NCBI RefSeq assembly: GCF_003852715.1
Contig: NZ_RIAV01000018.1
Span: 1-64,000, forward strand
Length of the DNA: 64,000 nucleotides
Source of the DNA: Ectobacillus antri
Lineage (GTDB): Bacteria > Bacillota > Bacilli > Bacillales > Bacillaceae_G
Direction of reading: 5' to 3'
Part shown: one piece after another, positions 43,806-53,151 of the stretch
Numbering within the stretch: position 1 is the first letter of the stretch
How the letters are laid out: every line of letters starts with the position of its first letter
Made by a program: the position numbers and the translations under genes
The notes under the pieces: model-generated
What the model was told of the DNA's origin: nothing
Databases searched by the model: none
What the model saw: only the letters and a program-made list of their open reading frames with translations

Positions 43806-45128
43806 TTGGAGATATTGAATTTAATTTTAGTCGCAGTTTTAATTGCACTTACCGGTTTTTTTGTTGCCGCTGAGTTTGCGATGGTGAAAGTGCGCGGAAG
43901 TCGAATTGATCAGCTGGTTGCTGAAGGAAGAAGGGGTTCACACGCAGCAAAGAAACTTGTTTCAAACCTAGACGAATACCTGTCTGCTTGTCAGCTCGGT
44001 ATTACAATGACTGCTTTAGGTCTTGGTTGGCTAGGAGAACCAACCGTTCATCATATGCTCGAACCGCTTTTTAAAGACTTGAACTTTTCAGATGCTGTGG
44101 CAGGTACAGTATCCTTTATTATTGCGTTTTCATTAATTACCTTCTTACATGTAGTAGTGGGGGAGCTTGCGCCCAAAACCGTTGCTATTCAAAAGGCGGA
44201 GCAAGTTACTTTGTTATTTGCTAAACCGCTAATTTTGTTTTATAAAATCGCATACCCATTTATTTGGATTTTAAATGGGTCTGCGCGTGTCTTGGTCGGG
44301 ATGTTTGGCTTTAAGCCTGCATCTGAGCATGAAGTGGCTCATTCTGAGGAAGAGCTGCGTTTGATTTTAACGGACAGCTTTGAAAGCGGAGAAATTAATC
44401 AAGCAGAGTATAAATATGTAGAAAATATTTTTGAGTTTGACAATCGAATTGCAAAGGAAATTATGGTACCCCGTACTGAGATTGTTGGCTTATATGTAGA
44501 AGATTCATTTGAACAGCATAAAGTGATTATTGGAAATGAACGCTATACAAGATATCCCGTTTTTGGTGAAGATAAGGATGATATTATTGGTATGGTGAAT
44601 GTGAAGGACTTTTTCATTCGCTATATGAGTGAAGATGGGACGCACACCCGTTCTATTCGGGACTTTACGCGACCGGTTATTGAAGTGATGGAAACGATCG
44701 CAATTCATGATTTATTGCTGTTAATGCAGAAAAAACGTATTCCAATGGCCGTTTTATATGATGAGTATGGGGGAACAGCGGGGTTAGTTACCCTAGAAGA
44801 TATTCTAGAAGAAATCGTCGGAGAAATTCGTGATGAATATGACGATGACGAGCGTCCGCCAATCCAGCATATCAACGATGAACATAAAATTGTAGATGGA
44901 AAAGTGCTGATTGAGGAAGTTAATGATTTGTTCGGCCTTGATATTACGGATGAAATTGTAGACACGATTGGCGGCTGGATTTTAACTCAAAATCATGAGA
45001 TTCAAGAGGGACATGCCGTTGAGGCTGGTGGTTACGAATTTAAAGTGCTGGAGAAAGATGCGCATCAAATTAAACGAGTGGAAATTCGTAAAGCGCAGGA
45101 GCGAGAAGAACAAGCAACGGCGCAGTAA
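43806..45128 (+). CDS. CNNM/CorC (HlyC) family membrane protein with CBS pair
   Basis: A 440-residue protein with a DUF21 membrane part of three to four helices (ILNLILVAVLIALTGFFVAA; GELAPKTVAIQKAEQVTLLF). It is followed by two CBS domains (EIMVPRTEIVGLYVEDSF; MVNVKDFFIRY; VLYDEYGGTAGLVTLEDILE) and a C-terminal CorC_HlyC domain. The family takes part in Mg or Co transport and resistance. The start is TTG after GCGGAGGGC. A small acidic-tail protein follows, only 28 bp away. Confidence 0.87.
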   Translation: MEILNLILVAVLIALTGFFVAAEFAMVKVRGSRIDQLVAEGRRGSHAAKKLVSNLDEYLSACQLGITMTALGLGWLGEPTVHHMLEPLFKDLNFSDAVAGTVSFIIAFSLITFLHVVVGELAPKTVAIQKAEQVTLLFAKPLILFYKIAYPFIWILNGSARVLVGMFGFKPASEHEVAHSEEELRLILTDSFESGEINQAEYKYVENIFEFDNRIAKEIMVPRTEIVGLYVEDSFEQHKVIIGNERYTRYPVFGEDKDDIIGMVNVKDFFIRYMSEDGTHTRSIRDFTRPVIEVMETIAIHDLLLLMQKKRIPMAVLYDEYGGTAGLVTLEDILEEIVGEIRDEYDDDERPPIQHINDEHKIVDGKVLIEEVNDLFGLDITDEIVDTIGGWILTQNHEIQEGHAVEAGGYEFKVLEKDAHQIKRVEIRKAQEREEQATAQ

Positions 45129-45156
45129 GTCGTTGCTTGCGTTTTTGCCCACTCGT

Positions 45157-45576
45157 ATGTTTGCCGGACAAATCAGTGAGTTGGAATTACGATTTGCGTA
45201 TGAAGCATCTGGCTTACGTGTTTGGATGGAAGTAGATTGCCGCACTGGTTTCCACGAGATGGAAGCAAAGCGGGAATTTGTGCTAGAGCATGTACATTTG
45301 CAAGATCAATCGTATGTGGTACAGCTTTTAGAAGAGTATATCACAGATTCTTTGAAACGCCCTCACCTTTACACAGAGCCGTTCTCTTATAAAACACACG
45401 GATACCATGGTAGTGGAATTGGCAGTATGATTGGTGGTTTAGCAGTCGGACTTTTAGGTGCAATGGTGTTAGACGAAATGATAGAAGAAATGTTTGAGGA
45501 CGTAGCTGAAGAAATGGGATTTGATGAAGAATCTGGGTTGGGAGATTTCTTTGGTGGTGACGGGGAAGAGTTTTAA
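45157..45576 (+). CDS. Small protein with glycine-rich membrane-like segment and acidic tail
   Basis: About 139 residues from the ATG at 45157; no good ribosome site is seen, and a longer frame from 44995 overlaps the CNNM gene. The middle has GIGSMIGGLAVGLLGAMVLD, a Gly/hydrophobic segment that may insert in a membrane. The end is strongly acidic (EMIEEMFEDVAEEMGFDEES, then FFGGDGEEF). It resembles sporulation-control or Spo0M-like acidic tails only loosely. No family assigned; a terminator follows. Confidence 0.55.
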   Translation: MFAGQISELELRFAYEASGLRVWMEVDCRTGFHEMEAKREFVLEHVHLQDQSYVVQLLEEYITDSLKRPHLYTEPFSYKTHGYHGSGIGSMIGGLAVGLLGAMVLDEMIEEMFEDVAEEMGFDEESGLGDFFGGDGEEF

Positions 45577-45581
45577 TGAGG

Positions 45582-45612
45582 AAAAGGACGCAAATGTGCG
45601 TCCTTTTTTGTT
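45582..45612 (+). terminator. Rho-independent terminator
   Basis: AAAAGGACGCA and TGCGTCCTTTT pair around AATG, then TTTG. Confidence 0.85.
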
Positions 45613-45704
45613 GCCCGAAATGCTACTTGGTATGAACAAAAAGTCCATGAAAACGGACAGAAAAGTACATGGTAACTTTAGGCAAAAAAACGTATCATCA
45701 TAAA

Positions 45705-45723
45705 TGAGATTGATTATCAATAA
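45705..45723 (+). promoter_or_regulatory. Fur box of the siderophore-binding lipoprotein gene
   Basis: TGAGATTGATTATCAATAA fits the Fur 19 bp consensus GATAATGATTATCATTATC with the central TGATTATCA. It lies 16 bp before the ATG, over the promoter, so the gene should be repressed by iron. Confidence 0.72.
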
Positions 45724-45738
45724 CAAAGGAGAATATAA

Positions 45739-46716
45739 ATGAGAAACAAAAACAGAAGTCGATTTATGAGCATTATGCTCCTTGTAAGTATAGTGGGAAT
45801 GATTTTGGCAGGCTGTGGGACAAGCAAGGAAACAATGGGTGAGAATAAAGAAAAGGCTAAAACGGATGAAGTGCGCAAAGTAAAACATGCAATGGGTGAA
45901 ACCACAATACAAGGTACGCCAAAGCGTGTTGTTGTGTTAACAAATGAAGGTACTGAAGCAGTATTAGAATTAGGTGTAAAACCAGTCGGTGCAGTGAAAT
46001 CTGGTGTTGGTGAAACATGGTTTCCGCATATTGTAAAGAAAATGGAAGGTGTAAAGGAGTTAGGAGAAGAAGCACAGCCTAACTTAGAAGCGATTGCTTC
46101 CTTAAAGCCAGATCTTATTTTGGGCAACAAAGTTCGCCATGAAAAAGTGTATACACAATTATCTGCGATTGCACCAACTGTATTTTCTGAAGACTTAGCA
46201 GGAAGATGGAAAGAAAACTTTACGTTGTATGCAGAGGCTTTGAATAAAGCAGCAGAAGGAAAAAAAGCAATGACAGCTTATGATAAACACGTTGCCGATG
46301 TAAAGAAAAAGCTAGGTGAAAAAATAAATACGCAAGTATCGCTAGTACGTTTCTTACCCACAACAGTTCGTATTTATCAAAAAGATACATTTGCTGGTAC
46401 GGTATTAAACGATGTTGGTATTGCACGTGTACCTTCACAAGATAAAGACAATTTTATGGAAGTGATTACAGAAGAACGTATGAAGGATATGGACGGGGAT
46501 ATTATGTTCTACTTCAACGCTGATTATGACGAAACAAAAGGCGGTACGAAAAAGCAACAAGAGTGGATGAACCACCCGCTGTATAAAGAGCTAAACGTAG
46601 CTAAAATTAATAATGCTCACCAAGTTGATGAAGTCATTTGGAACCTGTCCGGCGGCATTAAGGCAGCTAACTTATTGCTGGATGATATTGTGAAGCACAA
46701 GGATTACATGAAGTAA
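45739..46716 (+). CDS. Iron-siderophore ABC transporter substrate-binding lipoprotein (YfiY-like)
   Basis: A 325-residue lipoprotein: signal MSIMLLVSIVGMILAGC (lipobox), then a class III periplasmic-binding fold (RVVVLTNEGTEAVLELGVKP; LEAIASLKPDLILGNKVRHE; the C-terminal NLSGGIKAANLLLDDI). It is closest in pattern to YfiY/FeuA-type hydroxamate or catecholate binders. It has no permease or ATPase gene next to it, so it must use a permease elsewhere. A Fur box is upstream and petrobactin biosynthesis is 1.5 kb downstream. Confidence 0.85.
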   Translation: MRNKNRSRFMSIMLLVSIVGMILAGCGTSKETMGENKEKAKTDEVRKVKHAMGETTIQGTPKRVVVLTNEGTEAVLELGVKPVGAVKSGVGETWFPHIVKKMEGVKELGEEAQPNLEAIASLKPDLILGNKVRHEKVYTQLSAIAPTVFSEDLAGRWKENFTLYAEALNKAAEGKKAMTAYDKHVADVKKKLGEKINTQVSLVRFLPTTVRIYQKDTFAGTVLNDVGIARVPSQDKDNFMEVITEERMKDMDGDIMFYFNADYDETKGGTKKQQEWMNHPLYKELNVAKINNAHQVDEVIWNLSGGIKAANLLLDDIVKHKDYMK

Positions 46717-46872
46717 AGTCGAGATGTTTTTAGGGGAGGGAAGAATGGGAGCGGTGTAGTTGCGGTTAGGATGTAAGAGGAGTTTATATCTAGTAAGACC
46801 ATACAAACTTGTGCATGCCTCGCGTTTGTTTCCTTGTTGTTGATAGGTGAGAAAAACTGGCTGACATAAAAA

Positions 46873-46923
46873 GTACGCCATTATAATTGAAACAGATAAT
46901 CATTTTCAATTATAATGGTGTAC
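46873..46923. promoter_or_regulatory. 51 bp palindrome centred on a Fur box, before hmoA-like gene
   Basis: Two 20 bp arms (GTACGCCATTATAATTGAAA and TTTCAATTATAATGGTGTAC) match at 19 of 20 positions around an 11 bp centre CAGATAATCAT. The centre and flanks give a Fur-box-like GATAATCATTTTC. It lies 27 bp before the gene. The two TATAAT words may be promoter -10 elements, one per strand. It looks like a double operator. Confidence 0.65.
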
Positions 46924-46949
46924 AGTTACATGAATAGGAGAATTTGTAT

Positions 46950-47270
46950 ATGTTTATTCAAATTAAAACAATTTCTGTAGAAGAGGGTTATGCGGAACAA
47001 ATGGTAGAGCGTTTTGCAGGAAAGGGTGTCATTGAAGAGCAACCTGGTTTTTTAGATTTAAGTGTGTTAAAGAAAAAGCAAAGAAAAGGTGCAGAAGAAG
47101 TTTTAGTTGTCATTCGCTGGGAATCGGAAGCAGCGTGGAAGGCTTGGGAGACGAGTGAGATTCATTTAGCAGGTCATCTTGCGAACCGTGGTAAACCAGC
47201 ACCTTCTTTCATTTTAAATAGTCGTCAAGATGTATACCATGTATTGGGACAGAAAATGTGTCAAGTGTAA
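46950..47270 (+). CDS. IsdG/HmoA-type haem monooxygenase-like protein
   Basis: I chose the ATG at 46950, 9 bp after AGGAG; the earlier TTG is too near. The 106-residue ABM-fold protein starts MFIQIKTISVEEGYAEQMVE, then QPGFLDLSVLKKKQ, VVIRWESEAAWKAWETSEIH, which matches HmoA of Bacillus (haem degradation to release iron). Fur-type control upstream agrees. Haem ligand His cannot be assigned with certainty. Confidence 0.8.
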   Translation: MFIQIKTISVEEGYAEQMVERFAGKGVIEEQPGFLDLSVLKKKQRKGAEEVLVVIRWESEAAWKAWETSEIHLAGHLANRGKPAPSFILNSRQDVYHVLGQKMCQV

Positions 47271-47304
47271 GAAAAAATACATTGTATCAATGTGTATAGG
47301 AAAG

Positions 47305-48054
47305 ATGGTGTTTAGGTTGTCAATTATAAATGGGATTTCTTTGTTAGATATTCAAGTTTTTTCACAAGAAATACACAGTGCTGATGTAAATACAGACAAA
47401 AAGTTCATGCTTTTGTATGTGAGCGCAGGCAGTGGTTTACTTACAGAAGGAGAGAAAGAAACCTTCTTATATGAAGGAATGAGTTATTGGAGTAATCAAA
47501 GTGTACATATTACATCAAGAGAAGCTATGCATGTATATATACTATTTTGGGACACCCAAGCAAAGTGGACACAGCTTCCTTTGGCACAACAACCACTACT
47601 AAAGCTTATTCCGCTATGGGAGGATTTGTTGCATTTGCAACAGGGATCTTCTTTTTCCGAGCGATGCCGCTTTAACGCAGCCGCATGGAATCTGATTTCA
47701 TTGTTAACAGATGACACTTCCTACGACAGTATTCAAGAAGCTATATTGTTTATGAAGGAGAATGTTTCAAAGGTATATACAATTGCAGAATTGGCTACGA
47801 ATGCAGGAATGACACCAACTTCATTTACAAGAGCGTTTAAAAAAAAGACAGGGATATCTCCAAAAGAATTTTTAAATGAACAAAGAATTAAGTTGGCAAA
47901 AGAGTTAATGCAGCAACACGAGAACATTACAACAAAAGACATTGCCTTGCAGGTCGGGTTGCAGGATGAATTTTATTTTAGTCGATTATTCAAGAAAAAA
48001 GAAGGTATACCACCTTCTGTATATATGAAAAAATTTCATGAAAGACGTGCGTAA
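47305..48054 (+). CDS. AraC-family regulator next to the siderophore operon
   Basis: About 249 residues from the ATG at 47305. An N-terminal cupin-like sensing part (about 1-130) is followed by two helix-turn-helix units in the last 100 residues (YTIAELATNAGMTPTSFTRAF, KKKTGISPKEFLNEQRI; TTKDIALQVGLQDEFYFSRL, FKKKEGIPPSVYMKKF). AraC proteins such as Btr sense a siderophore and switch on uptake. Lying between the binding protein and asbA, it could be a petrobactin-dependent activator. This is inferred. Confidence 0.83.
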   Translation: MVFRLSIINGISLLDIQVFSQEIHSADVNTDKKFMLLYVSAGSGLLTEGEKETFLYEGMSYWSNQSVHITSREAMHVYILFWDTQAKWTQLPLAQQPLLKLIPLWEDLLHLQQGSSFSERCRFNAAAWNLISLLTDDTSYDSIQEAILFMKENVSKVYTIAELATNAGMTPTSFTRAFKKKTGISPKEFLNEQRIKLAKELMQQHENITTKDIALQVGLQDEFYFSRLFKKKEGIPPSVYMKKFHERRA

Positions 48055-48079
48055 GGTACGTTATTTTTTTGGAACTATA

Positions 48080-48098
48080 TGAGAATTATTATCAATTG
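48080..48098 (+). promoter_or_regulatory. Fur box of the petrobactin operon
   Basis: TGAGAATTATTATCAATTG contains the ATTATTATCA core of the Fur consensus, about 80 bp before asbA. asb expression is known to be iron-repressed. Confidence 0.68.
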
Positions 48099-48179
48099 TA
48101 ACATTTGGATATACCATTGAAAGGTGCGCAAGTTGTTTAGACGGTAGGTTGTAGAAGACTAAGGCGAAAGGGTGGAAAT

Positions 48180-49946
48180 ATGCGCCAAACTGCAAAACAA
48201 ATAGCTGCGAACGCTTCATTTCAAGCGTTTATGAACAGTTATCTTAAAGAACTTGGTCAAGAGGAGTGGTATAGAAAGGATGAAGTTCATTTTCCATGCC
48301 CAAGTGGTATAAATGGTGAGGAACTATTATATGTAAGGCTTCCAAAGCAGAAACAGGAGCTGATATTAGAAGTTGCATATCGCTCTCTAGTCGGAAGACA
48401 TACTTTTTCACGTGTATTTTGCCTAGCAGATACAACATGGGTAGAACAAGATTTTTATGCAACTGTGGTCATGCTTATTCAAGAACTGCATATGAAGCAA
48501 ACAAAGCATATTGATGGCTATGATACTTCACATTGCGATGAATTGCTTGTTCGTTTTTTGGAAAGCTATCAAAATATGACTCATTATATTGAAAAGAGAC
48601 TAGGTGAGCATAAACATAGGGTTCATTCCTTTATTGAAGCAGAGCAGTCACTTGTATATGGTCACTGGCTGCATCCAACACCAAAAAGCAGACAAGGCAT
48701 GGCATCTTGGCACCATAACAGTTATGCACCGGAACTGCGAGGTACGTTTCAGCTTCATTACTTTAAAGTCCATATGAGTCTAATAAAAGAGGATTCAGCA
48801 TTGGCTATGTCGGCTCGTGCCATTGTCCAACAGAATATAATGCCAGAGATCCAAATACGAGAAGACGAAATAGTGATTCCGATGCACCCACTTCAGGCGC
48901 AGTGGCTTTTACAGCAGTCTTACGTACAAGATGCCATGCAAAAAGGAAACATTCTTCACTTAGGTCCTTTAGGCTCATGTTACACAGCAACGTCTTCCAT
49001 TCGTACTTTATATCAAGAGAACAGTAAATGGATGTATAAGTTTTCCATTCCTGTTAAAGTGACAAACTCCTTGCGAACAAATCGATTACATGAATTAAAA
49101 GCAGGAGTAGCAATGGCTAGGCTTATACAAACCTTGCAGTGCGATACAGTTTCATTTCGAATTATTCAAGACCCGGCGTATCTTACTGTGAATTTACTTG
49201 GAGAAGAAAGTGGGTTTGAAGTTATCATCCGTTCTAATCCATTCCAGCAAGGGCATGACCAAGGAATATTTACAATTGCTGCGCTCGTACAGGATCCATT
49301 GCCCGGCAGAATATCAAATATACGGAAAATCATAGAATCGCTTGCGTTACAAGAGAACCGTTCTGTACAAGAAGTAAGTCGAAAATGGCTGCAGCACTAT
49401 TTTACATGCGCAATTGAACCATTGCTGCGTTTATACGATACACACGGTATTGCACTAGAAGCACATCAGCAAAACAGTATATTAGATGTAAGTAGAGGAT
49501 ATCCGACTGTATATTATTATCGCGATAACCAAGGCTACTATTTATCACGTTCTTATCAAGCTTACTTACAAGAGAAAGAACCATCATTAGAGCCGGACTT
49601 ATTTTATGAAGATGCGATTATCCAAGAACGCTTTGCGTACTATTTATTTGTAAATCAGGTATTTTCTGTTCTACATCGTTTTGGTGTGGAAGGCTTGTTA
49701 ACAGAAGAAGAATCTGTTCATTGGTTGACGGTTTCTTTACAAGAGTTACAGAAGGATTTTACAGGACCCGGCAAATCCTTTTTACACATGTTGTTTATGC
49801 AGGAGAGTTTTCCTTGTAAAGCCAACTTGCTAACGCGCTTATACGATGTGGATGAATTGGCTGCAGATTTGGAGCAAGCTGTGTATGTAACGATTGCTAA
49901 TCCGTTTGTATCACGAAAGGAGCTGCATTATGCACACAGTGTGTGA
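48180..49946 (+). CDS. asbA: Petrobactin synthetase AsbA (NIS synthetase)
   Basis: A 588-residue IucA/IucC-family NRPS-independent siderophore synthetase. Seen: VYGHWLHPTPKSRQGM with the HPxxK motif, PMHPLQAQWLLQ, and KVTNSLRTNRLHELKAGVAM, then the FhuF-like C-terminal part. AsbA condenses citrate with spermidine in the petrobactin route. The 3' end overlaps asbB by 17 bp, so the two are coupled. Confidence 0.92.
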   Translation: MRQTAKQIAANASFQAFMNSYLKELGQEEWYRKDEVHFPCPSGINGEELLYVRLPKQKQELILEVAYRSLVGRHTFSRVFCLADTTWVEQDFYATVVMLIQELHMKQTKHIDGYDTSHCDELLVRFLESYQNMTHYIEKRLGEHKHRVHSFIEAEQSLVYGHWLHPTPKSRQGMASWHHNSYAPELRGTFQLHYFKVHMSLIKEDSALAMSARAIVQQNIMPEIQIREDEIVIPMHPLQAQWLLQQSYVQDAMQKGNILHLGPLGSCYTATSSIRTLYQENSKWMYKFSIPVKVTNSLRTNRLHELKAGVAMARLIQTLQCDTVSFRIIQDPAYLTVNLLGEESGFEVIIRSNPFQQGHDQGIFTIAALVQDPLPGRISNIRKIIESLALQENRSVQEVSRKWLQHYFTCAIEPLLRLYDTHGIALEAHQQNSILDVSRGYPTVYYYRDNQGYYLSRSYQAYLQEKEPSLEPDLFYEDAIIQERFAYYLFVNQVFSVLHRFGVEGLLTEEESVHWLTVSLQELQKDFTGPGKSFLHMLFMQESFPCKANLLTRLYDVDELAADLEQAVYVTIANPFVSRKELHYAHSV

Positions 49947-51660
49947 GGCAACAGAACGAGTAATCAGGCAGCTTGTAGAAGCATTATTATATGAAAACTT
50001 AGTAGTATTTGAAGAGGTTTTGCAGCAAAACAATACGTGTATTTACTATATACAAGGGCAGTCCGAGCAGTATGTGTGTACAGGAAAAAGAACGGGGTTC
50101 GAACGAGTTAGACTCAAATCAGACATAAAACACCGAAGTGGTGCCCCTGTATTGTTGCACGAACTTGTAGCAGAGTTATTACCGACAGCCGTTCAAAGTG
50201 AAATACTTTACGAATTAGAAAGGACAATTTATTTTAGCAATTGGAACAAAATGAATGTGAATCATATCTTACGCAGACAGATGAACTATGAGGAGCTCGA
50301 GTCCGCTATTGACGAAGGACATCCGTATCATCCTTGCTATAAAGCGCGCACAGGCTTTTCTGATTACGACCATGAGCGCTTCGGTCCTGAAGCGGGAGGA
50401 GCATTTTACTTATACTGGCTCGCTGTAAAAAGAGAGCATACAAAGCTCATGCTGCCAACGGAAGAACAAAGCTTTTGGCAAAAAGAGCTGGGGGGCTATG
50501 ATTGGAAGATGCTGATTACGGAGTTATATCAACAAGGTGGAAATATAATGGATTACACGTTTTTGCCTGTGCATCCTTGGCAGTGGAAGCAATGTAAGGA
50601 AAAATGGGAACAACTCCTTACAGAAAAAGAAATAATCCCACTTTGTTACGCAGGGGATTTGTACCGGGCGACGCAATCGATTCGTACACTTTGGAATCAA
50701 GATGACCCGCTTAAATCTCATATTAAATTATCTCTGAATATGAGTAACACATCCGCAAAACGGGTGCTTGCGCCGGAGTCTGTAACCTCTGCACCGGCAG
50801 TATCCCGTTGGTTGCGTACGGTTATTTCATCAGATTCATATTTTCAAAGCTGCGGGTTTCAAATATTAGAAGAGTATGCGGGAATTGTGTATGATCCTGC
50901 TTCTATACAACTGAGAGCTCTTACAGAGGGGCAGCTTGGTGTAATCTGGAGAAAAAGCGTGCGGCACTATGTAAATGAAGGTGAAAACGTACTACCATTC
51001 ACTGCTCTTCTTGTAACAGAGGAAGATCATGCGCCGTTTGTCGATACATGGATTCAAAAATATGGCTTACAAGCCTGGTTCACGCAGCTTGTGAACGTTG
51101 CTGTTTTACCTGTATGGCATCTGCTGCTTGCTCACGGCATCGCAATTGAAGCACATGCACAAAATGTATTACTGGTTCATAAAGAAGGTTGGCCGCTTCG
51201 CGTAATTGCCCGGGACTTTCATGAAAGTGTAGAGTATACAGAAGAGTTTATTGCAAACGGGGAATGGGTGCCGGATTTTTCAACGTATCACGAGCGTTAT
51301 CAACAGGTAAAACCTGATAACTACTTTTGTATGTCCTCTGTCGAAGCATTGCGGGAGTTATTTACAGATACGATGTTTGTGTTTCATTTCAGTGAATTGA
51401 TTTATGTAATGAGTGAGTATTACAAGGTGGATGAATTGCTATTTTGGAAGCTGATTTATAAGGCAATAAATTTGCACATTGAAAGCATGCCGCATTTACG
51501 AGAACGAGCAGAGCAATTATGCTGGCAAGATTCATTTGTGCAAGTGGAATCACTCTTAAAGAAAAAAATATACAACACAAAGTCAGAATATCATCACATG
51601 GTAAGAAATACATTAGCTGATGCCGCAGATAAAGGGGACATTTCACATGTTATTTGTTAA
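49930..51660 (+). CDS. asbB: Petrobactin synthetase AsbB (NIS synthetase)
   Basis: 576 residues from the ATG at 49930 (AAAGGAGCTGC before it). It is the second IucA/IucC member, with DEGHPYHPCYKARTGFSDYD, VHPWQWKQCKE and LSLNMSNTSAKRVLAPES as conserved parts. AsbB adds the second spermidine arm to the citrate core. It overlaps asbC by 14 bp. Confidence 0.92.
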   Translation: MHTVCEATERVIRQLVEALLYENLVVFEEVLQQNNTCIYYIQGQSEQYVCTGKRTGFERVRLKSDIKHRSGAPVLLHELVAELLPTAVQSEILYELERTIYFSNWNKMNVNHILRRQMNYEELESAIDEGHPYHPCYKARTGFSDYDHERFGPEAGGAFYLYWLAVKREHTKLMLPTEEQSFWQKELGGYDWKMLITELYQQGGNIMDYTFLPVHPWQWKQCKEKWEQLLTEKEIIPLCYAGDLYRATQSIRTLWNQDDPLKSHIKLSLNMSNTSAKRVLAPESVTSAPAVSRWLRTVISSDSYFQSCGFQILEEYAGIVYDPASIQLRALTEGQLGVIWRKSVRHYVNEGENVLPFTALLVTEEDHAPFVDTWIQKYGLQAWFTQLVNVAVLPVWHLLLAHGIAIEAHAQNVLLVHKEGWPLRVIARDFHESVEYTEEFIANGEWVPDFSTYHERYQQVKPDNYFCMSSVEALRELFTDTMFVFHFSELIYVMSEYYKVDELLFWKLIYKAINLHIESMPHLRERAEQLCWQDSFVQVESLLKKKIYNTKSEYHHMVRNTLADAADKGDISHVIC

Positions 51661-52879
51661 TGAACAATACTATACAATCAGTGACTTGGAAGAATATCAT
51701 TATAAATTTGAACATTTGCCAGAGCTACAAGACTGTCAAAATAAGAGAATTGCAGCTTGTTTGCCTGAGGCTTTTTCGTATATTGCGCTGTGCTTATACA
51801 TATGGAAAAAGGGAGGAAGCTTTGTTCCTATTCATGCAGCAACGCCCTTTTTAGCAGCAAAGGAAATTGCGTGTGAAAGTGCCGCTCATGTACTATTCTT
51901 TCATTCATTTGAAGATGCAACCATCATCAAAAAGGAACAAAATGAGCAAGAAGGCTTTCTGGTACAAATGAGTTCAGGAACGACAGGGACACCTAAAAAA
52001 ATCCTGCGTACATGGCTCATGATTGAGGAAGAGCTGGAGGCATACACTTCCGTCTTTCCTGAACATGTGGGGAGTACCACGATCATTGCGTGTCCGGTGA
52101 CACACTCATACGGTTTAATTAGTGGTGTATTTGCAGCGCTGAAAAGAGGAAGCACGCCTGTAATTATAACAAATTCAAATCCAAAGTATGTACTGCGTAT
52201 ATTACGTGAGTATCCAGACCACATTTTATATGCGGCGCCGGCCTTGCTTCATATGTTAGTTCAATTGGCAAAACCAGTCGGTCAGTTTAATGCAGTGATG
52301 ACTTCGGGAACGTTAATGCCGCAGCCTTGGCTTGACGCACTTTGCCTGACAGCAAATCGCGTGCTGCAGCAATATGGCTGTTCTGAAACAGGATGTGTGA
52401 CATTACATCCAGACCTTCGACATGCGGAAGAAATGGGGCGTGCTTTGCCACACGTGCGAATCCAAACGGGAACAGAAGACGCACCAGGTGAAATTGTAAT
52501 TTCCACAAAGCACGGGAAAATCTTTACAAAGGACATAGGGTATGTCAAAGGTGATATGCTGTGCTTTGTTACGAGGCAGGACGATATGATTAATGTAGCG
52601 GGCTTAAACGTCTATCCATCAGTGGTAGAAAAAGTTTTGTTATTGGATGAGAGGCTGGAAGAAGCTGTTGTATATAAGAAGCAGGATATGTATGCAGGTG
52701 AGCGTGTGTGCGCACAATTCACGTCGGTGGCCGTTATTGAGATAACAGAACTGCTTATATTATGCCAAAAGTATTTAGCACCGCATCAAATTCCTGTTGA
52801 ACTTGTTCAAGTAGATGAAATAAAAAAACTGCCAAACGGTAAAGTGAGTCGCCGTATGCTAGGAGGGATTATGGTATGA
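51647..52879 (+). CDS. asbC: AsbC, 3,4-dihydroxybenzoate-AMP ligase
   Basis: 410 residues from the ATG at 51647 (start inside the asbB end). An adenylate-forming ligase with the phosphate loop MSSGTTGTPKKI and a later QYGCSETGCVTLHP and DMINVAGLNVYPS. It activates 3,4-dihydroxybenzoate as AMP and passes it to AsbD. The C-terminal KLPNGKVSRRML carries the catalytic Lys. Confidence 0.92.
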   Translation: MLFVNEQYYTISDLEEYHYKFEHLPELQDCQNKRIAACLPEAFSYIALCLYIWKKGGSFVPIHAATPFLAAKEIACESAAHVLFFHSFEDATIIKKEQNEQEGFLVQMSSGTTGTPKKILRTWLMIEEELEAYTSVFPEHVGSTTIIACPVTHSYGLISGVFAALKRGSTPVIITNSNPKYVLRILREYPDHILYAAPALLHMLVQLAKPVGQFNAVMTSGTLMPQPWLDALCLTANRVLQQYGCSETGCVTLHPDLRHAEEMGRALPHVRIQTGTEDAPGEIVISTKHGKIFTKDIGYVKGDMLCFVTRQDDMINVAGLNVYPSVVEKVLLLDERLEEAVVYKKQDMYAGERVCAQFTSVAVIEITELLILCQKYLAPHQIPVELVQVDEIKKLPNGKVSRRMLGGIMV

Positions 52880-53151
52880 GCAGGACGGAATTATATGACG
52901 CCATCTATCACATTCTGAAAGAAAAATTAGCTTTATCTCATGTATCTGCGTTTCATGAACATGCCAGATTAAATGAGGATTTATATATGGATTCAATTAT
53001 GGTGCTGCAGCTTATTTTACATATTGAAATTGATCTAGGGTTCAACATTCCAGATGATGCAATCGTACCGCAGGACTTCCATACGGTAGGTTCCTTGCTG
53101 TCATTTCTAGAGGGGATGGAGCAAAATCTGGGGAGGAAGGTCTATGATTAA
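52876..53151 (+). CDS. asbD: AsbD, aryl carrier protein
   Basis: A 91-residue carrier protein with the phosphopantetheine Ser in DLYMDSIMVLQLILHIE. It holds 3,4-dihydroxybenzoate as thioester. It overlaps asbC by 4 bp (ATGA). Confidence 0.92.
   Translation: MSRTELYDAIYHILKEKLALSHVSAFHEHARLNEDLYMDSIMVLQLILHIEIDLGFNIPDDAIVPQDFHTVGSLLSFLEGMEQNLGRKVYD

Noticed and set aside
44995-45156. N-terminal extension of the small acidic-tail protein
   Set aside because: It overlaps the CNNM/CBS gene in another frame; the extra residues are basic and unlike the rest.
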